Assembly (NCBI GenBank): GCA_035760865.1
Contig: DASTSE010000405.1
Coordinates: forward strand, 1 to 7,109
DNA: 7,109 nt
DNA from: Dokdonella_A sp035760865
GTDB taxonomy: Bacteria > Pseudomonadota > Gammaproteobacteria > Xanthomonadales > Rhodanobacteraceae
Reading direction: 5' to 3'
Both the position numbers and the translations under genes were made by a program. Of the stretch, positions 1 through 5,571 are shown piece by piece. The notes under the pieces are model-generated. The model had not been told where the DNA came from and searched no databases. It worked only from the letters and a program-made list of their open reading frames with translations. Within the stretch, counting starts at the first letter, position 1. Each line of letters begins with the position of its first letter.

Positions 1-337
1 CGCCGGTGGTCGCGGCCGCCGCGCGCACGCCGTCGATGAGCACGAGTACCTGGTTCGAATTCGATCCGCGCAGGAACAGCGAGGTCTGCTGGCCGGCGCC
101 GCCGGTGCGGTAGAGCTCGACGCCGGCCTCGAGGCGCAGCAGGTCGTAGACGTCGCGCGCGACGCTTGCGTCGATGTCCTGGCGCGTGACGATACTGACG
201 TCGGCGAGGGTATCGTCGACCGTCTCGGCGACGCGCGACGCGGTGACCTGCACGGTCGGCTGCAACTCGACCTCGTCCGCGCGCGCGACCGCGCACGCGG
301 CGGACACCGCGATCGAAACAATGGAAAGGCGCAACAT
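1..337 (-). CDS. btuB: BtuB-like TonB-dependent cobalamin receptor, N-terminal part (runs off left edge)
   Basis: Outer-membrane receptor that would import vitamin B12 or related corrinoids using TonB energy. Only 112 codons lie in the window; the beta-barrel is missing. The protein starts MLRLSIVSIAV and has a hydrophobic signal peptide with a likely signal peptidase I site after residue 20 (AVARA|DEV). A TonB-box-like segment follows (PTVQVTA, residues 27-33). The plug domain then begins: VTASR, SIVTRQDID, DVYDLLRLEAGVEL, GGAGQQTSLFLRGSN and QVLVLIDGVR. These segments match the E. coli BtuB plug closely in order and spacing. The ATG at 337 has a good ribosome binding site (AAGGAG, 7 nt upstream). 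The cobalamin riboswitch in the leader independently supports a corrinoid substrate. Other riboswitch-controlled TonB receptors exist, so the exact ligand is inferred. Confidence 0.9.
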   Translation of the reverse strand, partial: MLRLSIVSIAVSAACAVARADEVELQPTVQVTASRVAETVDDTLADVSIVTRQDIDASVARDVYDLLRLEAGVELYRTGGAGQQTSLFLRGSNSNQVLVLIDGVRAAAATTG

Positions 338-344
338 GGTTCGT

Positions 345-350
345 CTCCTT
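345..350 (-). promoter_or_regulatory. Shine-Dalgarno site of btuB
   Basis: The minus strand reads AAGGAG followed by 7 nt and then the ATG at 337. It is the best ribosome binding site seen in the window; most other genes here have weak or no recognisable site. Since no U-rich terminator is visible between the aptamer and the ATG, this site is the likely point where the riboswitch acts. Confidence 0.7.
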
Positions 351-389
351 CGCACACCCGCGTAAACCAGGGGCGGCGAAGGCGCGCGC

Positions 390-469
390 ACGGACGTCCA
401 GACGTCCATGCCCGTCCGTTGCCCGCCGCAACGCCTGGAGCCAGGCGCCTCCGCTCCGCGCGGAGGCGC
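390..469 (-). promoter_or_regulatory. Hairpin-rich expression platform of the cobalamin riboswitch
   Basis: Three inverted repeats lie between the B12 aptamer and btuB. First in RNA order is a perfect 10-bp stem: GCGCCTCCGC (469-460) pairs with GCGGAGGCGC (454-445) across a 5-nt loop. Next is a 6-bp stem, CGCCTG/CAGGCG, at 447-432 with a 4-nt loop; it shares positions 445-447 with the first stem, so the two cannot both form in full. Third is ACGGACG/CGTCCGT (419-390). Its interior also holds a competing GGACGTC/GACGTCC palindrome (407-392). None is followed by a T-run, so a classical intrinsic terminator is not supported. Control of translation is my inference. The pairings are seen in the sequence; their role is not proven. 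Confidence 0.5.
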
Positions 470-471
470 AC

Positions 472-664
472 GCCCCGGGCCGGTCTCCGGGCTTGCGAGT
501 GATGCGCGGGACGTCCCGATCGCATCGGCCCCGATCGCCTTCCCGCCGCGTGCGGCAGTGGCATGAGATCGGGGCGTGGCTCGCTTACCGTTGCGGGGGC
601 AGCGCCGGATTCGCACCGGCTTCCCGTTTCACCCTGCGCGCGAGCTGCGGGCAAGGCACCTGAG
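472..664 (-). ncRNA. Cobalamin (AdoCbl/B12) riboswitch aptamer
   Basis: The minus strand carries the conserved blocks of the cobalamin riboswitch (Rfam family Cobalamin) in the right order. GGTGCC (660-655) is at the 5' end. The core follows, with GGGAAGCCGGTGCGAATCC around 625-607 and then GCTGCCCCCGCAACGGTAAGCGAGCC. GCCACTGCCGC comes next, then GGGAAGGCGATCGGGG. The B12 box GCAAGCCCGGAGACCGG lies near 496-480. The CGGTGCGAATCCG element and the GCAACGGTA block are close to consensus. It lies in the leader of a BtuB-type receptor, where binding of adenosyl- or other cobalamin is expected to lower expression. The outer edges are approximate because the P1 helix is not clear by eye. This leader accounts for the 361-nt stretch without a gene at 338-698. 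Confidence 0.95.
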
Positions 665-673
665 GCGGCGCGC

Positions 674-702
674 AGTGTAGTCGCGCTCGCCAGCGCGTTC
701 AA
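674..702 (-). promoter_or_regulatory. Probable sigma70 promoter of the btuB riboswitch leader
   Basis: On the minus strand TTGAAC (702-697) and TACACT (679-674) are separated by exactly 17 nt, a good match to a sigma70 -35/-10 pair. Transcription would start near 667, a few bases before the GGTGCC that opens the aptamer, giving a leader of about 330 nt. The -35 element overlaps the TGA stop codon of the CPXCG gene (701-699). This would make btuB an independent unit rather than the tail of the upstream operon. Prediction from sequence only. Confidence 0.6.
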
Positions 703-887
703 TCGCGGTCGGTCGACGTTCCCACGTGCAGCAGTCCGCCGTCGGCGCCGACTTCGAGCGTGACTTCGATCGGACGGCAGCAGACCGCGCAATCCTCGAC
801 GTAGCGCTGCGATCCGCCCGACGTGTCGGCCTGCGTCTCGAAGGCTTCGCCGCAGTAGGGACAGTGGAGGGTGATGGGTTCGAGCAT
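699..887 (-). CDS. CPXCG motif-containing cysteine-rich small protein (zinc-ribbon-like)
   Basis: A 62-residue protein with two cysteine clusters: C9-P-Y-C12-G near the N terminus and C33-A-V-C36-C37 further on. The spacing suggests a small zinc-ribbon fold, and the CPYCGE and EDCAVCCRPIEV segments match the CPXCG cysteine-rich family (Pfam Cys_rich_CPXG). The C-terminal part is strand-forming (IEVTLEVGADGG). The biochemical role of this family is not known to me; metal binding is inferred from the cysteines. It is in the same direction as hemW, 84 nt downstream of it, and has no obvious Shine-Dalgarno site. Its stop codon overlaps the -35 box of the btuB promoter. Length is normal for the family. 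Confidence 0.88.
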   Translation of the reverse strand: MLEPITLHCPYCGEAFETQADTSGGSQRYVEDCAVCCRPIEVTLEVGADGGLLHVGTSTDRD

Positions 888-914
888 GATTTTGGGCTGA
901 GGGCGGAAATCGAG

Positions 915-935
915 ATTCGGGATTCGGGATTCGGG
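915..935. repeat. Three tandem copies of ATTCGGG
   Basis: Three perfect 7-bp copies stand back to back at 915-921, 922-928 and 929-935, and a partial ATTCGG copy lies at 956-961. They fill the 84-nt gap between hemW and the CPXCG gene. Short ATTCGGG-type intergenic repeats are, from memory, frequent in Xanthomonas, Lysobacter and Stenotrophomonas genomes, which fits the inferred lineage. The function is unknown. Confidence 0.8.
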
Positions 936-971
936 AAAGGCAAGGCGTCGCGGATATTCGGTCCTCGGCCG

Positions 972-2147
972 TCAGCCGTCGCCATCCGGCAGGAACGAAC
1001 CGATCACGTCGTTGAGGAAGCGTCGTCCGAGCGCGGTCGCGGCGAGGCGCGCGGGATCGTCGACCATCCAGTGGCGCGCGCGCGCACGCGCGAGCGGCGC
1101 GGCGATCGCGTCGGGCGCGAGCCCCGTGCGTTCGGCGAACAGCGCCGCGTCGACGCCCTCTTCGAGGCGCAGCGCATTCATCATGAACTCGAACGGCAGG
1201 TCGACCGCCGCGACGTCGGCCTCGGTTCCGAACGCCTCGTGGCGCGCGGCGCGTTCGAGATAGCTGCGCGGCAGCTTCACCTTCGTCGTGCGCACGACGC
1301 GCGCGCGCGACGCGTCGCTGACCTTGCCGTGCGCGCCGGCGCCGATGCCGAGGTAGTCGCCGAACTGCCAATAATTGAGGTTGTGCGTCGCGCGCCGCCC
1401 CGCGTGCGCGTACGCGGAGACTTCGTACTGCACGTAGCCCGCGTCCGCGAGCGCGACCTGACACGCTTCCTGCATGTCCCACGCACCATCCTCGTCGGGC
1501 AGCCGGGGCGGCCTCGCCGCGAACAGCGTGTTCGGCTCGAGCGTGAGCTGGTAATGGGAGACGTGCGCGGGCTGCAGTGCGAGCGCGCGCGCGATGTCGT
1601 CGAGAGCGCCGTCTAACGCCTGCTCCGGCAGCGCATACATGAGGTCGAGGTTGATGTTCGAGTAGCCCGCATCCTGCGCCTGCTTGACCGCGCGCTCGGC
1701 GTCGCCGGCCGAGTGGATGCGGCCGAGCCGGCGCAGCTTGTCGTCGTCGAAGCTCTGCACGCCGAGGCTGAGGCGGTTGACCCCTGCGGCGAGATAGCCG
1801 TCGAAACGCCCGTGCTCGACCGTGCCGGGGTTCGTCTCGAGCGTGACTTCGGCGTCGCCCGGCAGCTCGAGCCGCGCGGCGACGCCGTCGAGCACGCGCG
1901 CGATCGCGTCGGGCGGGAACAGGCTCGGCGTGCCGCCGCCGAAGAACACGCTGACGAGCGGCCGCCGTGCGAGCGCGGCGCCGAATGCGGCGAGGTCGCG
2001 GTCGAGGTCGGCGAGCAGCGCGCGCACGTACTCCTCGACCGGCAGCGCGCCCGCCTGCGCGTGCGAATTGAAGTCGCAGTACGGACACTTGCGCACGCAC
2101 CACGGAACGTGCACGTACAGGGACAGCGGCGGCGCGATCAATGGCAT
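972..2147 (-). CDS. hemW: Radical SAM heme chaperone HemW (HemN-like, formerly YggW)
   Basis: A 391-residue radical SAM protein that binds a [4Fe-4S] cluster and SAM and delivers heme to target proteins such as respiratory enzymes. The N terminus LYVHVPWCVRKCPYCDF holds the cluster motif CX3CX2C (C17, C21, C24). The residue two after the third Cys is Phe, not the extra Cys of the coproporphyrinogen dehydrogenase HemN. The SAM-binding GGGTPS is at 70-75, RLSLGVQSF at 125-133, and the HemW-type heme motif HNXXYW is present as HNLNYW (255-260). A C-terminal HemN-type domain follows from about residue 315. The frame stays open upstream to 2363, but the ATG at 2147 gives the family's usual N terminus and avoids overlap with rdgB. 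There is no clear Shine-Dalgarno site. It lies 28 nt downstream of rdgB and is probably co-transcribed; rdgB-hemW adjacency is also found in E. coli. Confidence 0.95.
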   Translation of the reverse strand: MPLIAPPLSLYVHVPWCVRKCPYCDFNSHAQAGALPVEEYVRALLADLDRDLAAFGAALARRPLVSVFFGGGTPSLFPPDAIARVLDGVAARLELPGDAEVTLETNPGTVEHGRFDGYLAAGVNRLSLGVQSFDDDKLRRLGRIHSAGDAERAVKQAQDAGYSNINLDLMYALPEQALDGALDDIARALALQPAHVSHYQLTLEPNTLFAARPPRLPDEDGAWDMQEACQVALADAGYVQYEVSAYAHAGRRATHNLNYWQFGDYLGIGAGAHGKVSDASRARVVRTTKVKLPRSYLERAARHEAFGTEADVAAVDLPFEFMMNALRLEEGVDAALFAERTGLAPDAIAAPLARARARHWMVDDPARLAATALGRRFLNDVIGSFLPDGDG

Positions 2148-2175
2148 GCGCGCATTGTAGGCGGACGCGGCGCGC

Positions 2176-2778
2176 TCAGCCGCGCATGAGCTCGCGCAGG
2201 CGCGCGAGCGCGAGGCCGCGATGGCTGATGCGGTTCTTCGCCCGCGGGTCGAGCTCGGCCGCGCCGGCACCGAGCGCGAGGTCGAAGAACACGGGGTCGT
2301 AGCCGAAGCCGCCGGCGCCGCGCGGTGCGTGCAGGATGCGGCCGTGCCAGCGGCCTTCGGCAATCAGCGGCGCCGGATCGTCGGCCGAACGCAGCAACAC
2401 GATCGTGCAGTGGAAGTGCGCCGTGCGTTGGTCGTCCGCAACGCCGCGCAGTGCATCGAGGAGCTTGGCGATATTCGCCGCCGCGTCGCCGTGCGCACCT
2501 GCATAGCGCGCGGAATAGAGGCCGGGCGCGCCGCCGAGCGCGTCGACGCACAAGCCCGAGTCGTCGCCGAGCGCGGGCAGGCCGGACGCGCGGGCGGCAT
2601 GGCGCGCCTTCAGCAGCGCGTTCTCGACGAACGTCGTCGCGGTTTCGTCGGCATCGGCAATGCCGAGTTCCGACTGCGCGACGAGCTCGTGGCCGGCGCC
2701 GGCGAGGATCTCGCGCATCTCGATCAGCTTGCCGCGGTTGCCGCTCGCGAGCACGAGCTTCATGGGAGCAGCTTTCAT
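2176..2778 (-). CDS. rdgB: RdgB/HAM1 family non-canonical purine NTP pyrophosphatase (XTP/dITP diphosphatase)
   Basis: Hydrolyses dITP, ITP and XTP to monophosphates plus pyrophosphate, keeping deaminated purines out of DNA and RNA. With the start used here the protein has 200 residues (E. coli RdgB has 197). The motifs are complete: SGNRGK (12-17) for the triphosphate, FVENALLKARHAA (50-62), DDSGL (72-76) with the catalytic Asp, GGAPGLYSARYAG, GGFGYDP (156-162) and SHRG (185-188). Two starts are possible. The ATG at 2778 overlaps the VOC stop as ATGA, repeating the junction style of rph/VOC. The ATG at 2763 gives MKLVLASGN, which fits the family N terminus more tightly. Neither has a Shine-Dalgarno site. 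I chose 2778 for coupling, with little certainty. hemW follows after 28 nt. Confidence 0.95.
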   Translation of the reverse strand: MKAAPMKLVLASGNRGKLIEMREILAGAGHELVAQSELGIADADETATTFVENALLKARHAARASGLPALGDDSGLCVDALGGAPGLYSARYAGAHGDAAANIAKLLDALRGVADDQRTAHFHCTIVLLRSADDPAPLIAEGRWHGRILHAPRGAGGFGYDPVFFDLALGAGAAELDPRAKNRISHRGLALARLRELMRG

Positions 2779-3182
2779 CGGCGGGCGTCGTCGGCGCGCG
2801 GCCCGATCAGGTCCCAGCGATTGCCGTACAGGTCGGCGAACACGACGACGGTGCCGTAGGCCTCGTGGCGCGGTGGGCCGTCGAAGCGCGCACCCGCGGC
2901 GACGAGCCGCGCGTGGTCGCGCGCGAAATCGTCGGTGTGCAGGAACCAGCCGACGCGTCCGCCGTGCTGGTCGCCGACCGCGCCGAGCTGGCGCTCGTTC
3001 GCCGCCTTCGCGAGCAGCAACGCGAACGCGGCGTCGGCCGCCGGCGCGATCCGCACCCAGCGCTTGCCGCCGCCCAGGTCGGTGTCCTCGAGCAGGACGA
3101 AACCGAGCGCGTCGGCGAACCATGCGATCGCCTCGTCGTAGTCGCGCACGAGCAGCGCGACCTGCGCGATGCGCGCGCTCAT
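2775..3182 (-). CDS. VOC (glyoxalase/bleomycin resistance/dioxygenase superfamily) protein
   Basis: A 135-residue single-domain protein with two beta-alpha-beta modules of the vicinal-oxygen-chelate fold. The first module is IAQVALLVRDYDEAIAWFADALGF, beginning near residue 5. The second begins near GGRVGWFLHTDDF (74-86) and ends with the C-terminal signature VVVFADLYGNRWDLIGP. Where many VOC enzymes have His on the first strand and Glu in the final GNxxEL, this protein has Gln7 and Asp124, so metal binding by the classical residues is uncertain. I recall a subfamily with the same QVALxVRDYDEAI start. The substrate is unknown. The ATG at 3182 overlaps the rph stop as ATGA, and the gene's own TGA overlaps the upstream rdgB ATG candidate, so translation is likely coupled on both sides. 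Confidence 0.9.
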   Translation of the reverse strand: MSARIAQVALLVRDYDEAIAWFADALGFVLLEDTDLGGGKRWVRIAPAADAAFALLLAKAANERQLGAVGDQHGGRVGWFLHTDDFARDHARLVAAGARFDGPPRHEAYGTVVVFADLYGNRWDLIGPRADDARR

Positions 3183-3925
3183 GCGCTCGGCGCGAGCGCT
3201 TCGCGCTGCAGGGCGCACAGCTCCGCCACGCCCTTGCCCGCGAGAGCGAGCAGCGCGTCGAGTTCATCGCGACGGAACGCATGGCCTTCCGCGGTGCCCT
3301 GCAATTCGATGAAGCCGCCGCCGTCGTTCATGACCACGTTCATGTCGGTGTCGCAGGCGGAGTCCTCGGCGTAGTCGAGGTCGAGCATCGGCGTGCCGTT
3401 GACGATGCCGACGGACACCGCGGCGACCGCGCCGAACAGCGGGTCGCGCTTGAGCAGGTGGCGCGCCTTGAGCCACGCGATCGCGTCGGCGAGCGCGACG
3501 TAGGCGCCGGTGATCGCCGCGGTGCGCGTGCCGCCGTCGGCCTGCAGCACGTCGCAGTCGAGCGTGATCGTGCGTTCGCCGAGCGCCTGGCGATCGATGC
3601 ACGCGCGCAGGCTGCGCCCGATCAGGCGCTGGATTTCCATCGTGCGGCCACCCTGGCCGCCGCGTGCGGCCTCGCGCTGCGTGCGCTGGCCCGTCGCGCG
3701 AGGCAGCATGCCGTATTCGGCGGTGACCCAGCCTTCGCCCTTGCCGCGCAGGAACGGCGGCGCCTTTTCCTCCACGCTCGCGGTGCACAGCACGCGCGTG
3801 TCGCCGAAGGCGACGAGCACCGAGCCTTCGGCGTGGCGCGTGTAATGCCGCTGGATGACTACCGGACGCAACTGGTCGGCGGCGCGACCGGACGGGCGCG
3901 TGGAACTCGGGGCGGAAGCCGTCAT
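3179..3925 (-). CDS. rph: Ribonuclease PH
   Basis: Phosphate-dependent 3'-5' exoribonuclease that trims the 3' end of tRNA precursors; it forms a hexamer in the cytoplasm. The 248-residue protein covers the whole family from RPSGRAADQLRPV to the C terminus. Conserved blocks include HAEGSVLVAFGDTRVLCTAS (31-50), EGWVTAEYGMLPRAT, GGRTMEIQRLIGR (92-104), LDCDVLQADGGTRTAAITGA with the phosphate-binding GTR (132-134), and AEDSACDTDMNVVM with the metal-binding Asp residues around 188-194. The frame also offers an ATG at 3964, which adds 13 poorly conserved residues but has a purine-rich AAGGGG upstream. The ATG at 3925 better matches family length, though it still carries about 8 extra residues before RPSGR. 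It is first in the rph-VOC-rdgB-hemW cluster and divergent from yicC, as in E. coli. Unlike E. coli K-12 rph, the frame is intact. Confidence 0.95.
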   Translation of the reverse strand: MTASAPSSTRPSGRAADQLRPVVIQRHYTRHAEGSVLVAFGDTRVLCTASVEEKAPPFLRGKGEGWVTAEYGMLPRATGQRTQREAARGGQGGRTMEIQRLIGRSLRACIDRQALGERTITLDCDVLQADGGTRTAAITGAYVALADAIAWLKARHLLKRDPLFGAVAAVSVGIVNGTPMLDLDYAEDSACDTDMNVVMNDGGGFIELQGTAEGHAFRRDELDALLALAGKGVAELCALQREALAPSA

Positions 3926-3936
3926 GCGGGGGCGCT

Positions 3937-3964
3937 TTGGCAATTGGGCCGTGGAGTTTACCAT
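3937..3964 (+). promoter_or_regulatory. Candidate promoter of yicC-gmk
   Basis: On the plus strand TTGGCA (3937-3942) and TACCAT (3959-3964) are separated by 16 nt; the -35 matches 5 of 6 consensus bases and the -10 matches 4 of 6. Transcription would begin near 3971, about 26 nt before the yicC ATG. It lies in the short spacer between the divergent rph and yicC genes, overlapping the alternative long rph start. A convincing minus-strand promoter for rph was not found by eye. Confidence 0.35.
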
Positions 3965-3996
3965 TGCGCCCCTTTCGTACCCGCGGGGCCTGACCG

Positions 3997-4860
3997 ATGC
4001 TGCGTAGCATGACCGCCTTTGCCAGCGCCGAGGCCGATACCGGCCACGGCTCGTTGGCGATCGAGCTGCGCTCGGTCAACCACCGCTACCTCGAACTCGG
4101 CCTGCGCCTGCCCGAAGAGCTGCGTGCGCTCGAGCCGGCCGTGCGCGAACGCGTCGCGGCGAAGCTCGCGCGCGGCAAGGTCGACCTCGGCCTGCGCTGG
4201 AAGCCCGCCGCCGCGGGTGCGGCCGAAATCGCCGTCGACGATGCGCTCGTCGCGCGGCTCGCCGACACCGCGCAGATGCTCGCGGCGAAGTTCCCGCAGT
4301 TGCACGTCGACTTCGCCTCGCTGCTCGGCTGGCCCGGCGTACTGCTCGACCAGGGCACCGACCAGGAGTCGCTGCGCGAGGCCGCGTTGCGCCTGCTCGA
4401 CGCCGCGCTCGACGACATGGTCGCTGCGCGCGGGCGCGAAGGCGAGCGGCTCGGGACCTTCCTGCGCGAGCGCCTCGACGCGATCGAACGCATCGTCGCC
4501 GACGTGCGCGCGCACATGCCCGAGGTGCGCAGTGCGCTTCGCGCGCGCTTCGACACGCGCCTGGCCGAACTCAAGATGCCGCTCGAACCCGGGCGCGTCG
4601 AGCAGGAGATCGTGCTGCAGCTGCAGCGCATCGACGTCGACGAGGAACTCGATCGCCTGACCGCGCACGTCGCCGAGGCGCGGCGCGTGTTCGGCCTCAG
4701 GGAGGCGGTCGGCCGCCGGCTCGACTTCCTCATGCAGGAGTTCAATCGCGAAGCGAACACGCTCGGCTCGAAGGCCGCCGACCCGCGCACGACCAATGCC
4801 GCGGTCGAACTCAAGGTCCTGATCGAGCAGATGCGCGAGCAGGTGCAGAACCTCGAATGA
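3997..4860 (+). CDS. yicC: YicC/YloC family endoribonuclease
   Basis: A 287-residue protein, the same length as E. coli YicC and colinear with it end to end. The family has been described as endoribonucleases; E. coli YicC has been linked to decay of the small RNA RyhB. The N-terminal YicC domain (about 1-155) shows RSMTAFA, ELRSVNHRYLE (23-33), LRLPEELRALEP and RGKVDL. The C-terminal DUF1732 domain (about 205-287) shows RIDVDEELDRLTAHV, EAVGRRLDFLMQEFNREAN and ELKVLIEQMREQVQN. The start at 3997 gives the family N terminus MLRSMTAFA, although the Shine-Dalgarno site is weak. Its last four bases overlap the gmk start (ATGA), so the two genes are likely translated together. It faces away from rph, another RNA-processing gene. 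Confidence 0.95.
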   Translation: MLRSMTAFASAEADTGHGSLAIELRSVNHRYLELGLRLPEELRALEPAVRERVAAKLARGKVDLGLRWKPAAAGAAEIAVDDALVARLADTAQMLAAKFPQLHVDFASLLGWPGVLLDQGTDQESLREAALRLLDAALDDMVAARGREGERLGTFLRERLDAIERIVADVRAHMPEVRSALRARFDTRLAELKMPLEPGRVEQEIVLQLQRIDVDEELDRLTAHVAEARRVFGLREAVGRRLDFLMQEFNREANTLGSKAADPRTTNAAVELKVLIEQMREQVQNLE

Positions 4861-5474
4861 GCGGTTGCCTCTACATCGTCGCGGCGCCGTCCGGGGCGGG
4901 CAAGTCGAGCCTCGTCAACGCGCTGCTCGAACGCGAGCAGGGCATCGCGCTGTCCATCTCGCACACCACGCGGCCGCCGCGACCGAACGACCGCGACGGC
5001 GAGCACTACCACTTCGTCAATCGCGGCGTGTTCGAACGCATGGTCGCCGACGGCCTGTTCCTCGAACATGCGGAAGTGTTCGGCAACCTCTACGGCACCT
5101 CGCGCGCGGCGGTGGAGCCGCTGCTCGCGCAGGGGCGCGACGTGCTGCTGGAGATCGACTGGCAGGGCGCGCGCCAGGTGCGCGCGGCGATGCCGGGCTG
5201 CATCAGCGTGTTCATCCTGCCGCCATCGCGGGCGGAACTCGAGCGCCGACTGCGCAACCGCGCCTCGGACGACGCCGCGACGATCGCGCGCCGGCTGGCC
5301 GAATCGCGCGAGGAGGTCGCCCACGCCGCCGATTTCGACTACCTCGTCGTCAACGATCAGTTCGCCGATGCGCTGGCCGACCTGCGCGCGATCGTCGCCT
5401 GCCAGCGCCTGCGCCGCGACGTGCAGGCCGCCCGCCATGCGGCACTCATCGCCGACCTGCTGAAGGCGGATTGA
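4857..5474 (+). CDS. gmk: Guanylate kinase
   Basis: Phosphorylates GMP or dGMP with ATP to GDP or dGDP, an essential step in guanine nucleotide synthesis. The 205-residue protein (E. coli 207) has a P-loop APSGAGKS (10-17), a GMP-binding region ISHTTRPPRPNDRDGEHYHFV (34-54), EVFGNLYGTS (73-82), LEIDWQGARQV (98-108), the lid with LRNRASDDAATIARRL (132-147), and FDYLVVND (160-167). All expected substrate-binding elements are present. The ATG overlaps the yicC stop by 4 nt and no separate Shine-Dalgarno site is needed if translation is coupled. In many gammaproteobacteria rpoZ and spoT follow gmk; here mlaF follows after 97 nt. Confidence 0.97.
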   Translation: MSGCLYIVAAPSGAGKSSLVNALLEREQGIALSISHTTRPPRPNDRDGEHYHFVNRGVFERMVADGLFLEHAEVFGNLYGTSRAAVEPLLAQGRDVLLEIDWQGARQVRAAMPGCISVFILPPSRAELERRLRNRASDDAATIARRLAESREEVAHAADFDYLVVNDQFADALADLRAIVACQRLRRDVQAARHAALIADLLKAD

Positions 5475-5571
5475 ACGCGCGCCCGCGCCGCTGGCTGCGC
5501 GGCCACCGCTTCGGCTAAGGTAGCGCGCTGCGCGGCCAGCCGCGCCTTCGCCGACCACGGTCCAGTCCCAC
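5475..5571 (+). other. gmk-mlaF spacer with an 11-bp direct repeat
   Basis: This 97-nt GC-rich gap holds CTGCGCGGCCA twice, at 5495-5505 and 5528-5538, plus a short GCCGC/GCGGC hairpin at 5487-5503. There is no T-run that would make a terminator and no convincing -35/-10 pair, so whether mlaF is transcribed from gmk or from its own promoter cannot be decided here. Confidence 0.4.

Noticed and set aside
432..469. Intrinsic terminator downstream of the aptamer
   Set aside because: The stems are strong but no run of U follows in the minus-strand RNA, so I keep them only as candidate expression-platform hairpins.
726..1616. A 296-codon plus-strand frame over the CPXCG gene and hemW
   Set aside because: It is antisense to HemW, whose radical SAM and HNXXYW motifs are unmistakable; the plus-strand product has no family features.
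2148..2363. A 72-residue N-terminal extension of HemW
   Set aside because: The extension is Ala/Ser/Arg-rich, overlaps rdgB, and the ATG at 2147 gives the normal family N terminus.
2325..4012. Long plus-strand open frames (349 and 450 codons) opposite rdgB, VOC and rph
   Set aside because: The products are low-complexity and Arg-rich without recognisable domains; the minus strand carries clear orthologues.
5487..5503. Terminator after gmk
   Set aside because: Only a 5-bp stem and no T-run; not enough to call.
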